From contig NZ_JAIWPR010000020.1 in the NCBI RefSeq assembly GCF_021191635.1, positions 1-64,000 on the forward strand: a stretch of DNA of 64,000 nt, written 5' to 3'. Position numbers and translations under genes: made by a program. The notes beneath the pieces were generated by a model. It searched no databases and was not told where the DNA came from. It saw only the letters and a program-made list of their open reading frames with translations. Source of the stretch: Alterluteimonas quercicellularis (GTDB taxonomy: Bacteria > Pseudomonadota > Gammaproteobacteria > Xanthomonadales > Xanthomonadaceae). The stretch's first letter is position 1. Each line of letters opens with the position of its first letter. Shown here in pieces: positions 1 to 9,537 of the stretch.

Positions 1-1136
1 CGCCGCAGGCCGGCGACGCGGCCGCCGACATACTCGTCGTCGACCAGATGCTGCCCGACCCCACCCGCGACTCCGGCTCGGTGCGCCTGCTGGCGGTGCT
101 GCGCATCCTGCAGGACGCCGGCCGGCGGGTCGCCTTCATGGCCGACAACGGCCGCGACGCGCCGGAGGCCTCGGCAAGGCTGCGCGCCATGGGCGTGGCG
201 CTGGTCGGCCTGCCCGGCGCCCCCGCGCTGCCCGCGTGGCTGGACGCCGCGGCCGGGCGGCGGGCGACGGTGCTGCTGTGCCGCTGCGAGGTCGCCCGCC
301 GCCACCTGCCGCTGGTCCGCGCCCGCGCGCCCGACGCGCTGGCGGTCTTCGACACCGTCGACCTCCACCACCTGCGCGAGCGCCGCGCCGCGCGGCGCGC
401 GGGCGACGCCCGGCAGCTCGCCCGCGCGCGCCGCGTCGAGCGCCTGGAACTCGACCTCGTCGCGCGCTGCGACGCCACCCTGGTCGTCAGCGCCGTCGAG
501 CGCGACTACCTTGCCGGGCGCTGCCCGCAGGCGCGCATCGAGGTGCTGAGCAACGTGCACGAAGCGCGCGGGCCGGGCCCGGCGTTCGCGGCGCGGCGCG
601 GCCTGGTCTTCGTCGGCGGCTTCGGCCATCCCCCCAACCGCGAGGCGGTCGCCTGGCTGGCCGGCGAGATCCTGCCGCGCGTGCGCGAGGCGCTGCCGGG
701 CCTGCCGCTGCACCTGGTGGGCGACGTGCCGGCGGAGGACGCCGCCGCCCTGCAGCGCGCGGGCGCGACCGTGCACGGCCGGGTCGCGGACCTGGCGCCG
801 GTGCTCGACGCCGCGCGGGTGAGCGTCGCGCCGCTGCTGTCGGGCGCGGGGGTCAAGGGCAAGATCAACACCGCCATGAGCCACGGCCTGCCCGTGGTCA
901 CCACCTCGATCGGCGCGGAGGGCATGCACCTGGCGCACGGGCGCGACGCGCTGATCGCCGACGACGCATCCGCCTTCGCCGCCGCGGTGGTCGGCCTGCA
1001 CGAGGACGAGGCGCTGTGGGACCGGCTCGCGCGCGGCGGCCTGGAGAACGTGGAGGCGCACTTCTCGCCGGCCGCCGCCGCACGCACGCTGGACGCGCTG
1101 CTGCCGCATCCGGCCGGGACGGCGGCGCCGGTCTGA
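1..1136 (+). CDS. GT4-type glycosyltransferase, 5' end outside the window
   Basis: GT-B fold glycosyltransferase expected to move a sugar from a nucleotide-sugar to a glycan acceptor in the cytoplasm. The frame is already open at the left edge and reads as coding (ADILVVDQMLPDP) before the first ATG at 48, so the true start lies upstream. The C-terminal half shows the family pattern: VFVGGF followed by HPPNREAV (near 610-650), then GAGVKGKINTAMSHGLPVV (near 846-900), the usual donor-binding segment. About 378 residues are visible. It converges on galE 62 bp downstream. The substrate cannot be read from sequence; the neighbouring galE, ugd and rml genes point to surface polysaccharide. Confidence 0.85.
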   Translation, partial: PQAGDAAADILVVDQMLPDPTRDSGSVRLLAVLRILQDAGRRVAFMADNGRDAPEASARLRAMGVALVGLPGAPALPAWLDAAAGRRATVLLCRCEVARRHLPLVRARAPDALAVFDTVDLHHLRERRAARRAGDARQLARARRVERLELDLVARCDATLVVSAVERDYLAGRCPQARIEVLSNVHEARGPGPAFAARRGLVFVGGFGHPPNREAVAWLAGEILPRVREALPGLPLHLVGDVPAEDAAALQRAGATVHGRVADLAPVLDAARVSVAPLLSGAGVKGKINTAMSHGLPVVTTSIGAEGMHLAHGRDALIADDASAFAAAVVGLHEDEALWDRLARGGLENVEAHFSPAAAARTLDALLPHPAGTAAPV

Positions 1137-1198
1137 CGGCGTGCCGGGGTCGCGGCCACCCCACCCATGCAGGAGCGCGCTCGCGCGCGACCGCTGCG

Positions 1199-2173
1199 TC
1201 AATAGCGCGGATTCCGGTGCCAGGCCCAGGCGGTGGCGATGATCGCGCCGATGTCGGTGTAGGCCGGGCGCCAGCCCAGCCGCTCGCGCGCAAGCGCGCT
1301 GGAGGCCACCAGCACCGCCGGATCGCCCGGCCGCCGCGCGTCCACCGTGTAGGGCACCTCGCGCCCGACCACCGCGCGCGCGGCCTCGATCACCTCCAGC
1401 ACGCTGAAGCCGCCGCCGTTGCCGAGGTTGAACGCGTGCGCGCCCGGCACCGAGTCCATGTAGTCCAGGGCCGCCAGGTGCGCGGCGGCGAGATCGTGCA
1501 CGTGCACGTAGTCGCGCACGCAGGTGCCGTCGCGGGTGGGGTAGTCGGCGCCGTAGACCTTCAGCCCGTCGCCCTCGCCGCGCATCGCGCGCAGCACGTT
1601 GGGGATCAGATGGGTCTCGGGATCGTGCGACTCGCCGATCCCGGCCGCGGGGTCGGCGCCGGCGGCGTTGAAGTAGCGCAGCGAGACCGAGCGCAGCCCG
1701 TAGGCGCGCGCGGCGTCGGCGAGCATGCGCTCGACCATGGCCTTGCCGGCGCCGTAGGGATTGATCGGCGCGATCGGGTGCGCCTCGTCGATCTCGGCGC
1801 TGCGCGGCTCGCCGTAGACCGCCGCGGTGGAGGAGAACACCAGCCGCTCGACGCCGGCGCGCCGCATCGCCTGCAGCAGCCGCAGCGTGCCGGCGACGTT
1901 GTGCTCGTAGTAGGCCAGCGGCTCGCGCACCGACTCGGCGACCAGCGAGCGCGCGGCGAAGTGCATCACCGCATCGAAGCGCGCGCCGGCGAAGACCGCG
2001 TCGAGGTCGCCGGGCCGCGACAGGTCGCCCTCGACCAGCGGCGCATCGCCCACCGCTTCGCGGTGGCCGGTGGAGAGATCATCGAAGACCACGGCCTGGT
2101 GGCCGGCGGCGGCCAGGCCCGGCAGCATGTGCGAGCCGATGTAGCCGGCGCCGCCGCAGACCAGGACCCTCAC
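1199..2173 (-). CDS. galE: UDP-glucose 4-epimerase
   Basis: Interconverts UDP-glucose and UDP-galactose with tightly bound NAD; supplies UDP-galactose for surface glycans. The 324-residue product is slightly short for the family but complete. An N-terminal Rossmann motif GGAGYIGSH (residues 7-15) is followed by FSSTAAVYG and NPYGAGK, giving the S/YxxxK catalytic set of extended short-chain dehydrogenases, then RYFNAAGA. The start is GTG, supported by AAGGAG seven bases upstream. It lies 24 bp after ugd on the same strand, so the two are probably one operon. Confidence 0.93.
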   Translation of the reverse strand: MRVLVCGGAGYIGSHMLPGLAAAGHQAVVFDDLSTGHREAVGDAPLVEGDLSRPGDLDAVFAGARFDAVMHFAARSLVAESVREPLAYYEHNVAGTLRLLQAMRRAGVERLVFSSTAAVYGEPRSAEIDEAHPIAPINPYGAGKAMVERMLADAARAYGLRSVSLRYFNAAGADPAAGIGESHDPETHLIPNVLRAMRGEGDGLKVYGADYPTRDGTCVRDYVHVHDLAAAHLAALDYMDSVPGAHAFNLGNGGGFSVLEVIEAARAVVGREVPYTVDARRPGDPAVLVASSALARERLGWRPAYTDIGAIIATAWAWHRNPRY

Positions 2174-2197
2174 CCGCGGCTCCTTCGGAGGCTGCGG

Positions 2198-3538
2198 CTA
2201 CGGAACTGGGACGATCGAGCGGCCGCGGCCGATGCCATAGTAGGCGATTCCGAACGATTCGATTTCCGCCGGATCGTACAGATTCCGCCCGTCGAACACG
2301 ACCTGGTCGGCGAGCGCGCCCAGCAGGCCGCGGTCGGGGCTGCGGAACTCGCGCCACTCGGTGACGATCGCCAGCGCATCGGCGCCGGCGACGGCCTCGG
2401 CGGCGGAACGGCACAGGCGCAGGTCCGGCCGGTCGCCGTACAGCCGCCGGGCCTCGTCGCGGGCCTCGGGGTCGTAGGCCTGCACCGTGGCGCCGGCGGC
2501 CCAGAGCTGCTCGAGCAGGCGGCGGCTGGAGGCCTCGCGCATGTCGTCGGTGTCCGGCTTGAACGCCAGCCCCCACACCGCGAAGGTCTTGCCGGCCGGG
2601 TCCGCGCCGTAGTGGCGCCGGATCAGCGCGTACAGGTGCTCCTTCTGCCGCGCGTTGACCGCCTCCACCGCCTCGAGCAGCTGCGGCGCCACGCCCAGCT
2701 TCTGCGCGGTGCGCACAAGCGCCTGCACGTCCTTGGGAAAGCACGAGCCGCCATAGCCGGCGCCGGGATAGATGAAGTGCCAGCCGATGCGCGGATCGGA
2801 GCCGATCCCCAGGCGCACCATCTCGATGTCGGCGCCCACGCGCTCGGCGATGTTGGCCACCTCGTTCATGAAGCTGATCTTGGTGGCCAGCATGGCGTTG
2901 GCCGCGTACTTGGTCAGCTCGGCGGAGGTCACGTCCATCACCACGAAGCGGTCGTGGTTGCGCACGAACGGCGCGTACAGCCGCTGCAGCGTCTCCGCCG
3001 CGTCCTCGTCGCCGGTGCCGATGACGATGCGGTCCGGATGCATGCAGTCCTTGACCGCCGCGCCCTCCTTCAGGAACTCCGGGTTGGAGACCACCTCGAA
3101 GCGGAGATCGAGCCCGCGGCGTTCGAGCTGGGCCGCCACCTCCCGCCTGACCAGCGCCGCCGTGCCGACCGGCACGGTGGACTTGTTGACGACGACCGCG
3201 GGCGCCGACAGGTGCTCGCCGATGGTCCGCGCCACCGCCAGCACGTGCCGCAGGTCGGCGCTGCCGTCCTCGTCGGGCGGCGTGCCCACGGCGATGAAGA
3301 GCAGTTCGTTGGCCTGGATCGCCGGGCCGGGCTCGGTGGTGAAATGCAGCCGCCCGGCCTCGTGGTTGCTGCGCACGAGGCCTTCCAGGCCGGGCTCGTA
3401 GATCGGCAGCACGCCGTTGCGCAGCCCCTCGATCTTGGCCTTGTCGACGTCGATGCACGTCACGTCGTGGCCGATTTCGGCGAGGCAGGTGCCGGTGACG
3501 AGGCCGACATAGCCCGTTCCGAAAATCGCGACCTTCAT
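2198..3538 (-). CDS. ugd: UDP-glucose 6-dehydrogenase
   Basis: Oxidises UDP-glucose to UDP-glucuronate with two NAD in the cytoplasm, providing uronic acid for polysaccharide. The 446 residues have the usual three parts: an N-terminal NAD domain ([10 protein letters not shown] at 7-16), a central domain carrying the catalytic cysteine in [10 protein letters not shown], and a C-terminal UDP-binding domain with FKPDTDDMR. It starts with ATG and precedes galE by 24 bp. A candidate -10 (TAGACT on the minus strand, 3568-3573) lies about 30 bp upstream of the start, so this is likely the first gene of a ugd-galE unit. Confidence 0.95.
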   Translation of the reverse strand: MKVAIFGTGYVGLVTGTCLAEIGHDVTCIDVDKAKIEGLRNGVLPIYEPGLEGLVRSNHEAGRLHFTTEPGPAIQANELLFIAVGTPPDEDGSADLRHVLAVARTIGEHLSAPAVVVNKSTVPVGTAALVRREVAAQLERRGLDLRFEVVSNPEFLKEGAAVKDCMHPDRIVIGTGDEDAAETLQRLYAPFVRNHDRFVVMDVTSAELTKYAANAMLATKISFMNEVANIAERVGADIEMVRLGIGSDPRIGWHFIYPGAGYGGSCFPKDVQALVRTAQKLGVAPQLLEAVEAVNARQKEHLYALIRRHYGADPAGKTFAVWGLAFKPDTDDMREASSRRLLEQLWAAGATVQAYDPEARDEARRLYGDRPDLRLCRSAAEAVAGADALAIVTEWREFRSPDRGLLGALADQVVFDGRNLYDPAEIESFGIAYYGIGRGRSIVPVP

Positions 3539-3567
3539 CCGCAGACCCGTATTCAGCGATGATGGAG

Positions 3568-3573
3568 AGTCTA
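3568..3573 (-). promoter_or_regulatory. Candidate -10 element for ugd
   Basis: Minus strand reads GCTAGACT; TAGACT matches the -10 consensus at four of six positions and sits about 30 bp from the ugd ATG. No convincing -35 is visible. It resembles the GCTAGAAT sequences seen before scoA, etfB and metB. Confidence 0.35.
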
Positions 3574-3581
3574 GCGCGTCG

Positions 3582-4208
3582 TCACGCGAACGGCACGCCG
3601 GTCTTCTCCCGCAGCTCCTCCAGGCCCACGCCCTCGGCGGACTCCACCAGCGCCAGCCCGTCGGGGGTGACGTCGAACACCGCCAGGTCGGTGATGATGC
3701 GGTCGACCACGCCGACGCCGGTCAGCGGCAGCGTGCACTCGGGCAGGATCTTGTGGCTGCCGTCCTTCGCCACGTGCTCCATCAGCACGACCACGCGCTT
3801 GACGCCGGCGACCAGGTCCATCGCGCCGCCCATGCCCTTGACCATCTTGCCGGGGACCATCCAGTTGGCGAGGTCGCCGGAACCGGTCACCTGCATCGCG
3901 CCGAGGATCGCCAGGTCGATGTGGCCGCCGCGGATCATCGCGAACGAATCGTGGCTGCCGAAGTAGCTGGCGCCCTTGCGCGCGGTGACGGTCTGCTTGC
4001 CGGCGTTGATCAGGTCGGCGTCGACCTCGTCCTCGGTCGGGAACGGGCCGATGCCGAGCAGGCCGTTCTCCGACTGCAGCCAGACGTCGACGCCGTCGGG
4101 GATGTGGTTGGCCACCAGCGTGGGCAGGCCGATGCCGAGGTTGACGTAGGCGCCGTCGGTGAGTTCGCGCGCGGCGCGCGCCGCCATCTGGTCGCGGGTC
4201 CAGGCCAT
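3582..4208 (-). CDS. scoB: Succinyl-CoA:3-ketoacid CoA-transferase, subunit B
   Basis: Beta subunit of 3-oxoacid CoA-transferase, which moves CoA from succinyl-CoA to acetoacetate. The 208-residue product contains the catalytic glutamate in the signature [11 protein letters not shown] (near residue 51) and the downstream glycine-rich segments GSGDLANWM and GKMVKGMGG. The start is the ATG at 4208, which shares one base with the scoA stop (TGATG), so translation is coupled. The open frame continues upstream but that part is the antisense-like extension into scoA. Both subunits are of normal length. Confidence 0.95.
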   Translation of the reverse strand: MAWTRDQMAARAARELTDGAYVNLGIGLPTLVANHIPDGVDVWLQSENGLLGIGPFPTEDEVDADLINAGKQTVTARKGASYFGSHDSFAMIRGGHIDLAILGAMQVTGSGDLANWMVPGKMVKGMGGAMDLVAGVKRVVVLMEHVAKDGSHKILPECTLPLTGVGVVDRIITDLAVFDVTPDGLALVESAEGVGLEELREKTGVPFA

Positions 4209-4954
4209 CAGAGTTCTCCCGTCTTGCGCACGGTGCGCTGTTCGATGCGCTTCTCCGGCGTCGCGTTGACGACGATGCGGTCGACGTAGATCCCGGGCAG
4301 GTGCACCTGGTCCGGGTCGAGGTCGCCGGTCTCCACCAGTTCCTCCACCTCGGCCACGCAGACCTTGCCGGCCATCGCGCAGGCCGGGTTGAAGTTGCGC
4401 GCGGTCTTGCGGAACACCAGGTTGCCGGCGCGGTCGGCCTTCCACGCCTTGACCAGCGCCACGTCGGCCACCAGCGCGGTCTCCAGCACGTAGTGCTTGC
4501 CGTCGAACTCGCGGGTCTCCTTGCCCTCGGCCACGATCGTGCCGTAGCCGGTGGCGGTGAAGAACGCCGGGATGCCCGCGCCGCCGGCGCGCAGGCGCTC
4601 GGCCAGCGTGCCCTGCGGGTTGAACTCCAGCTCCAGTTCGCCGCCCAGGTACTGGCGCTCGAACTCCTTGTTCTCGCCCACGTAGGAGGAGATCATCTTG
4701 CGGATCTGCCGCGTCTCCAGCAGTTGCCCGAGGCCGAAGCCGTCGACGCCGGCGTTGTTGGAGATCGCCGTCAGCCCGGTCGCGCCGGAATCGCGCAGCG
4801 CGGCGATCAGGGCCTCCGGGATGCCGCACAGGCCGAAGCCGCCGACCGCCAGCGTCTGCCCGTCGGCGACGATGCCGTCGAGCGCGGCGCGCGCATCGGG
4901 GAAGAGCTTGCCGGCGCCGTGGGCGGCGCGCTCGGGAGAGATCGTTTCGCTCAT
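4208..4954 (-). CDS. scoA: Succinyl-CoA:3-ketoacid CoA-transferase, subunit A
   Basis: Alpha subunit of the same enzyme, 248 residues. It shows the conserved CoA-transferase family I segment [10 protein letters not shown] (residues 38-47) and [12 protein letters not shown], then [17 protein letters not shown]. The ATG at 4954 is chosen because family members begin about 35 residues before this glycine motif; the frame upstream lacks family similarity. It is followed directly by scoB with a one-base overlap. The pair links ketone-body or branched-chain catabolism to acetyl-CoA and has no obvious tie to the flanking sugar genes. Confidence 0.94.
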   Translation of the reverse strand: MSETISPERAAHGAGKLFPDARAALDGIVADGQTLAVGGFGLCGIPEALIAALRDSGATGLTAISNNAGVDGFGLGQLLETRQIRKMISSYVGENKEFERQYLGGELELEFNPQGTLAERLRAGGAGIPAFFTATGYGTIVAEGKETREFDGKHYVLETALVADVALVKAWKADRAGNLVFRKTARNFNPACAMAGKVCVAEVEELVETGDLDPDQVHLPGIYVDRIVVNATPEKRIEQRTVRKTGEL

Positions 4955-4988
4955 CGGGCGGTCTCGCGCAGGTAGGAATGGACCCGCC

Positions 4989-4994
4989 ATTCTA
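4989..4994 (-). promoter_or_regulatory. Candidate -10 element for scoAB
   Basis: Minus strand reads GGGCTAGAATGG. TAGAAT lies 35 bp before the scoA ATG. It shares the GCTAGAAT core with the sequences before etfB and metB. The -35 region is GC-rich and unremarkable. Confidence 0.4.
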
Positions 4995-5028
4995 GCCCGA
5001 GCCGCCCGCCGCGCCCTTGGACCTTCGG

Positions 5029-5934
5029 TCAATCCGCCCCGCGCGCCAGGGTGTCCAGCACCCCCGCCAGCCCCTCGCGCCAGTCGGGCAGCGCGACGCC
5101 GAAATCGCGCTGCAGCGACGTCGTGTCCAGGCACGAGTACGCCGGGCGGCTCGCCGGCGTCGGGTAGTCCGCGGTGGCGATGGCCTCGACCCGCGGCGCA
5201 CTCGGCAGCAGGCCGCGCGCCACCGCGCCGGCGAAGATCGCCTCGGCGAAGCCGTGCCAGCTGGTACGCCCCGCGGCCGTCAGGTGCCAGGTGCCGGAGC
5301 GCTCGCCCGCGGCGGCCAGCGCCTGCGCGGTGACGTCGGCGATCAGCGCGGCCGGCGTCGGCGTGCCGACCTGGTCGGCGACCACCCGCAGCGCGTCGCG
5401 CTCGGCGCCCACGCGCAGCATGGTGCGCAGGAAGTTGTGGCCGTGGGCCGCATAGACCCAGGCGGTGCGGAAGATCAGGTGGCGGCCGCCGGCGGCGCGG
5501 ATCGCCTCCTCGCCGGCCAGCTTGCTCGCCCCGTACACGCCCAGCGGGGCGGTCGGCTCGTCGACGCCGTAGGGGCACTCGCCGCGCCCGTCGAAGACGT
5601 AGTCGGTCGAGTAGTGCACCAGCGGCACGCCGTGCGCGGCGCACCAGCCGGCGATCGCCCCCGGCGTGTGCGCATTGGCCGCGTAGGCCGCCTCGGGCTC
5701 GCTCTCGGCGCGGTCCACGGCGGTGTAGGCCGCGGCGTTGACCACTGCGTCCGGGCGCTCGCGCTCCAGCAGCGCCAGCGCCTGATCCGCGTCGGCGAAG
5801 TCGGCCTGCGCGCAGGGGCCGCCGTCGGACAGCGTCCCGCTGCGCGTCGCCGCGACCAGCGGGCCCGTGCCGGCCAGCGCGCGCAGCAGCTCGCGCCCGA
5901 CCTGCCCGTTGGCGCCGAAGACCAGGACCGTCAT
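5029..5934 (-). CDS. rmlD: dTDP-4-dehydrorhamnose reductase
   Basis: Last step of dTDP-L-rhamnose synthesis: NAD(P)H-dependent reduction of dTDP-4-dehydrorhamnose. 301 residues. N-terminal [10 protein letters not shown] is the RmlD nucleotide-binding motif; [13 protein letters not shown] and [10 protein letters not shown] follow, and YGASKLAGE carries the YxxxK catalytic pair. The ATG at 5934 overlaps the rmlC stop as ATGA. It is the final gene of rmlB-rmlA-rmlC-rmlD. The longer open frame upstream of this ATG is a shadow of rmlC. Confidence 0.95.
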   Translation of the reverse strand: MTVLVFGANGQVGRELLRALAGTGPLVAATRSGTLSDGGPCAQADFADADQALALLERERPDAVVNAAAYTAVDRAESEPEAAYAANAHTPGAIAGWCAAHGVPLVHYSTDYVFDGRGECPYGVDEPTAPLGVYGASKLAGEEAIRAAGGRHLIFRTAWVYAAHGHNFLRTMLRVGAERDALRVVADQVGTPTPAALIADVTAQALAAAGERSGTWHLTAAGRTSWHGFAEAIFAGAVARGLLPSAPRVEAIATADYPTPASRPAYSCLDTTSLQRDFGVALPDWREGLAGVLDTLARGAD

Positions 5935-6488
5935 GGCGCGTACGCCGGCAGCCGGTCCTCGGCCACGTCGGCCAGCAGCGGCGCGGCGGCGTCCTTGTCC
6001 GACAGCACCGGCGAGTCGATCGGCCAGTCGATGCCGATGCCCGGATCGTCCCAGCGCACGCCGGCATCGGCTTCCTTCACGTAGACGTCGGTGCACAGGT
6101 AGCTGAAGACCGCGCGCTCGGACAGCACCGCGAAACCGTGCGCGAAGCCCTCCGGGATCCAGAACTGGCGGCGGTTCTCCGCGCTCAGCACCACGCCCGC
6201 CCAGCGGCCGAAGTGCGGCGAGCCGCGGCGGATGTCGACGGCGACGTCGAAGACCTCGCCCTCCAGCACGCTGACCAGCTTGCCCTGCGGCCGCGGCCAC
6301 TGGTAGTGCAGCCCGCGCAGCACGCCCTTCGCCGAGGAGGACACGTTGCTCTGCACGAAGCGGGTCGGCAGCCCGTGCTCGCCGAAGCGCTCGGCGTTCC
6401 AGGTCTCGAAGAAGAACCCGCGCGCGTCGCCGAACACCGCCGGCTCGATGATCGTGCAGCCCGGCAGTCCGGTGCGTTCGATCTTCAT
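5931..6488 (-). CDS. rmlC: dTDP-4-dehydrorhamnose 3,5-epimerase
   Basis: Epimerises C3 and C5 of dTDP-4-dehydro-6-deoxyglucose, the third step to dTDP-L-rhamnose. 185 residues, normal for this cupin enzyme. Recognised by [13 protein letters not shown] near residue 20, RGLHYQ (catalytic histidine region near 62), [21 protein letters not shown] and [13 protein letters not shown]. The ATG at 6488 overlaps the rmlA stop (ATGA), and its own stop overlaps the rmlD start in the same way, so rmlA-C-D are translationally coupled. Confidence 0.96.
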   Translation of the reverse strand: MKIERTGLPGCTIIEPAVFGDARGFFFETWNAERFGEHGLPTRFVQSNVSSSAKGVLRGLHYQWPRPQGKLVSVLEGEVFDVAVDIRRGSPHFGRWAGVVLSAENRRQFWIPEGFAHGFAVLSERAVFSYLCTDVYVKEADAGVRWDDPGIGIDWPIDSPVLSDKDAAAPLLADVAEDRLPAYAP

Positions 6489-7372
6489 GGCACCACCCCC
6501 CGCTGCGCCAGCGTATGCAGGTACTGGCCGTAGCCGTTCTTGCGCAGCGGCGCGGCCAGCGCCTCCAGCTGCTCCGCGTCGATCCAGCCCTGCCCGAACG
6601 CGATCTCCTCCGGGCAGCAGACCTGCAGGCCCTGCCGGGTCTGGATCGTCTCGATGAAGTTGGCGGCCTCGTGCAGCGACTGGTGGGTGCCGGTGTCGAG
6701 CCAGGCGTAGCCGCGGCCCAGCTGCTCGAGATACAGCGCGCCGTCGTCGAGATACCGGCGGTTGAGGTCGGTGATCTCCAGTTCGCCGCGCGGCGACGGC
6801 TTCAGCTCGGCGGCGTAGTCGCTGGCGCGGCCGTCGTAGAAGTACAGGCCGGTCACCGCGTAGTTCGAGCGCGGATTCTCCGGCTTCTCGGCGATGTCCA
6901 CGACCCGGCCCTGCGCGTCGAACTCGGCCACGCCGTAGCGCTCCGGATCGTTGACCCAGTAGCCGAAGACCGTCGCACCGCTCGCGCGCTCGTCGGCGCG
7001 GCGCAGGATGTCGCGGAAGCCGTGGCCGTGGAAGATGTTGTCGCCCAGCACCAGGCAGCTCGGCCCGCCGGCGACGAAGTCGCGGCCGATCAGGTAGGCC
7101 TGGGCCAGCCCGTCCGGGCTCGGCTGCACCGCGTAGCGGATGTCCATGCCCCACTGCGCGCCGTCGCCCAGCAGCGCCTGGAACAGCGCCTGCTCGTGCG
7201 GGGTGTTGATGATCAGCACCTCGCGGATGCCCGCCAGCATCAGCGCGCTGAGCGGGTAGTAGATCATCGGCTTGTCGTACACCGGCAGCAGCTGCTTGCT
7301 CACGCCCTTGGTGATCGGATACAGCCGGGTGCCGGAACCGCCGGCGAGGATGATGCCCTTGCGTTGCGTCAT
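6485..7372 (-). CDS. rmlA: Glucose-1-phosphate thymidylyltransferase
   Basis: Makes dTDP-glucose from dTTP and glucose-1-phosphate, the committed step to dTDP-L-rhamnose and usually feedback-inhibited by the end product. 295 residues. The nucleotidyltransferase signature [11 protein letters not shown] lies at residues 11-21, followed by [17 protein letters not shown], then VLGDNIFHG and [19 protein letters not shown]. Coupled to rmlC by a 4-bp overlap. The rmlB gene lies 58 bp upstream on the same strand. Confidence 0.97.
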   Translation of the reverse strand: MTQRKGIILAGGSGTRLYPITKGVSKQLLPVYDKPMIYYPLSALMLAGIREVLIINTPHEQALFQALLGDGAQWGMDIRYAVQPSPDGLAQAYLIGRDFVAGGPSCLVLGDNIFHGHGFRDILRRADERASGATVFGYWVNDPERYGVAEFDAQGRVVDIAEKPENPRSNYAVTGLYFYDGRASDYAAELKPSPRGELEITDLNRRYLDDGALYLEQLGRGYAWLDTGTHQSLHEAANFIETIQTRQGLQVCCPEEIAFGQGWIDAEQLEALAAPLRKNGYGQYLHTLAQRGVVP

Positions 7373-7430
7373 GAAGTGCTTCCTTGGGGAGCCCGCACGC
7401 GCAGGCGCGGGGTCTTGCGAGGGACCGGCG

Positions 7431-8486
7431 TTACGCCGCGGTGCCGATGCGTTCGAGCCGGTAGCTGCCGTCGAGGATGCGCTGCACCCAGTCCTGGTGG
7501 GACAGGTACCAGTCGACCGTCTCGGCGATGCCGCTGTCGAAGTCGTGGCGCGGGCGCCAGCCGAGCTCGTCGCGCAGCTTGGAGGCGTCGATGGCGTAGC
7601 GGCGGTCGTGCCCGGGGCGGTCGGCGACGAAGGCGATCTGGCTGCTGCGCGGCTGGCCGTCCTCGCGCGGGCGGCGCTCGTCGAGCAGGCGGCAGATCGT
7701 GCGCACGACCTCGATGTTCTCGCGCTCGGCGTCGCCGCCGACGTTGTAGGTCTCGCCCACCCGCCCCTTCGCCAGCACCATGCGGATCGCCTCGCAGTGG
7801 TCGGTCACGAACAGCCAGTCGCGCACCTGCCGGCCGTCGCCGTAGACGGGCAGCGGCTCGCCGGCCAGCGCCTTGGCGATCACCAGCGGGATGAGCTTCT
7901 CGGGGAAGTGGTACGGCCCGTAGTTGTTGGAGCAGTTGGTGGTGAGCGTGGGCAGGCCGTAGGTGTGGTGGAAGGCGCGCACCAGGTGGTCCGAGGCCGC
8001 CTTGGAGGCCGAGTACGGCGAGTTGGGCGCGTACGGCGTGGTCTCGGAGAACTTGCCGGTCTCGCCGAGCGTGCCGTAGACCTCGTCGGTGGACACGTGC
8101 AGGAAGCGGAAGGCGTCCCTGGCCTCGCCGTCGAGGGTCTTCCAGTGGTCGCGCACCGCCTCCAGCAGGCCCAGGGTGCCGACCACGTTGGTCTGCACGA
8201 ACGCGGCCGGGCCGTCGATCGAGCGGTCGACGTGGCTCTCGGCGGCGAAGTTGAGCACCGCGTCGGGCCGGTGCTCGGCGAGCAGGCTCGCCACCAGCGC
8301 GCGATCTCCGATGTCGCCATGCACGAAGACGTGGTCCGGGTTGCCCTCCAGCGAGGCCAGCGTGTGCAGGTTGCCCGCGTAGGTCAGCGCGTCGAGGTTG
8401 ACCACGCGCACCCCCTGGCGCACCGCCTCGAGCACGAAGTTGCCGCCGATGAAACCGGCACCGCCGGTCACGAGCCAGGTTGGCAC
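7431..8486 (-). CDS. rmlB: dTDP-glucose 4,6-dehydratase
   Basis: Converts dTDP-glucose to dTDP-4-dehydro-6-deoxyglucose with bound NAD. 351 residues. N-terminal [10 protein letters not shown], then [11 protein letters not shown], the catalytic region HVSTDEVYG and YSASKAASD (YxxxK), and [14 protein letters not shown]. The start codon is GTG (8486), supported by AAGGAG eight bases upstream and by family starts at WLVTGGAG. First gene of rmlBACD; a candidate -10 lies about 65 bp upstream. Divergent from etfB. Confidence 0.96.
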   Translation of the reverse strand: MPTWLVTGGAGFIGGNFVLEAVRQGVRVVNLDALTYAGNLHTLASLEGNPDHVFVHGDIGDRALVASLLAEHRPDAVLNFAAESHVDRSIDGPAAFVQTNVVGTLGLLEAVRDHWKTLDGEARDAFRFLHVSTDEVYGTLGETGKFSETTPYAPNSPYSASKAASDHLVRAFHHTYGLPTLTTNCSNNYGPYHFPEKLIPLVIAKALAGEPLPVYGDGRQVRDWLFVTDHCEAIRMVLAKGRVGETYNVGGDAERENIEVVRTICRLLDERRPREDGQPRSSQIAFVADRPGHDRRYAIDASKLRDELGWRPRHDFDSGIAETVDWYLSHQDWVQRILDGSYRLERIGTAA

Positions 8487-8549
8487 GGGAAGATCTCCTT
8501 GTGGTGGCGCGGATCGCGCCGGGGAACGGGGGAAAAGCGGCGGAACAGG

Positions 8550-8555
8550 ATATTA
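8550..8555 (-). promoter_or_regulatory. Candidate -10 element for rmlBACD
   Basis: Minus strand TAATAT in a short AT-richer patch of an otherwise GC-rich 215-bp divergent spacer between rmlB and etfB. Placed about 65 bp from the rmlB GTG. No clear -35. Confidence 0.35.
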
Positions 8556-8627
8556 CGTTTCGCGCGTTCGCCGCCCCGCGGAACCTGAACCCGCGCCGCC
8601 CCGTTCGCGTGGCCGCCCCCGTGCCGC

Positions 8628-8633
8628 TAGAAT
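8628..8633 (+). promoter_or_regulatory. Candidate -10 element for etfBA
   Basis: TAGAAT within GCTAGAATCCCG, 68 bp before the etfB ATG. The identical 12-mer occurs before metB (33351-33362 region, minus strand). A GC-rich UUCG hairpin begins immediately after it. Confidence 0.4.
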
Positions 8634-8651
8634 CCCGGGGTTCGCCCCGGG
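8634..8651 (+). promoter_or_regulatory. UUCG-tetraloop hairpin in the etfB leader
   Basis: CCCGGGG (8634-8640), loop TTCG (8641-8644) and CCCCGGG (8645-8651) form a perfect 7-bp G+C stem with the very stable UUCG loop. If transcription starts near 8640 it would lie at the 5' end of the etfB mRNA, where it could protect the transcript; there is no U-tract, so it is not a terminator. Confidence 0.45.
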
Positions 8652-8701
8652 CCGGCCGCCGCGGCCGGGAGACCCGCCAGCCCCCAAGGAACTCCGCTCT
8701 G

Positions 8702-9448
8702 ATGAAGATCCTCGTCGCCTACAAGCGCGTGGTGGACTACAACGTCCGCATCCAGGTCAAGCCGGACGGCTCCGGCGTCGTCACCGACGGCGTCAAGCTC
8801 TCGCCCAACCCCTTCGACGACATCGCGCTGGAAGAGGCCCTGCGCCTGCGCGACCGCGGCGTCGCGGACGAGGTCGTGGTCGCCACCATCGCCCCGGCCG
8901 ATGCCCAGCCGCACCTGCGCAACGGCCTGGCCATGGGCGCCAACCGCGCCATCCACGTGGTCTGCGACCGCGCCGTGCAGCCGCTGACCGCGGCGCGCGC
9001 GTTCCTCAAGCTGATCGAGAAGGAGCAGCCCGGGCTGGTCCTGCTGGGCAAGCAGGCCATCGACGACGACGCCAACCAGACCGGGCAGATGCTGGCCACG
9101 CTGTGGGGCCGCCCGCAGGCGACCTTCGCCGGCAAGCTGGCGGTCGAGGGCGGCAAGGCCACCGTGACCCGCGAGGTGGACGCCGGCCTGGAGACGCTGG
9201 AAGTGGACCTGCCGGCGGTGGTCACCACCGACCTGCGCCTCAACGAGCCGCGCTTCATCAAGCTGCCCGACATCATGAAGGCCAAGAGCAAGCCGCTGGA
9301 AACGGTTCCGTTCGCCGACCTCGGCGTCGAGTCCGGCGACTTCCTCCAGACCACGCACTACGCCGCGCCCGCCGGCCGCAGCCGCGGGGTGATGGTCAAG
9401 GACGCCGCCGAACTGGTCGCCAGGCTCAAGGAAAAGGGCCTGCTGTAA
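8702..9448 (+). CDS. etfB: Electron transfer flavoprotein, beta subunit
   Basis: Small (AMP-binding) subunit of the ETF heterodimer, which takes electrons from acyl-CoA and other dehydrogenases to ETF-ubiquinone oxidoreductase. 248 residues from the ATG at 8702 (MKILVAYKRVVDYN, the normal family start); the longer upstream frame has no family similarity. Diagnostic segments are KLSPNPFDDIALEEALRLR, LLGKQAIDDDANQTGQMLA and the signature near 170-210, VTTDLRLNEPRFIKLPDIMK. Followed 89 bp later by etfA. In Xanthomonas the etfBA pair marks one edge of the LPS locus. Confidence 0.96.
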   Translation: MKILVAYKRVVDYNVRIQVKPDGSGVVTDGVKLSPNPFDDIALEEALRLRDRGVADEVVVATIAPADAQPHLRNGLAMGANRAIHVVCDRAVQPLTAARAFLKLIEKEQPGLVLLGKQAIDDDANQTGQMLATLWGRPQATFAGKLAVEGGKATVTREVDAGLETLEVDLPAVVTTDLRLNEPRFIKLPDIMKAKSKPLETVPFADLGVESGDFLQTTHYAAPAGRSRGVMVKDAAELVARLKEKGLL

Positions 9449-9537
9449 ACCCGTCCACCGCCGCTTCCGCCAGGAAGCGCGGGGCCGGGGCGCGAGGCCG
9501 ATGCCGCCGCGACCCGCCCCATCTCCAGGAGAGACCC

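Noticed and set aside
236-3562. A 1108-residue open frame on the plus strand
   Set aside because: It reads through the glycosyltransferase in another frame and antisense to galE and ugd; its composition is Arg/Ala/Gly/Pro-rich with no motif, as expected for GC-rich shadow frames.
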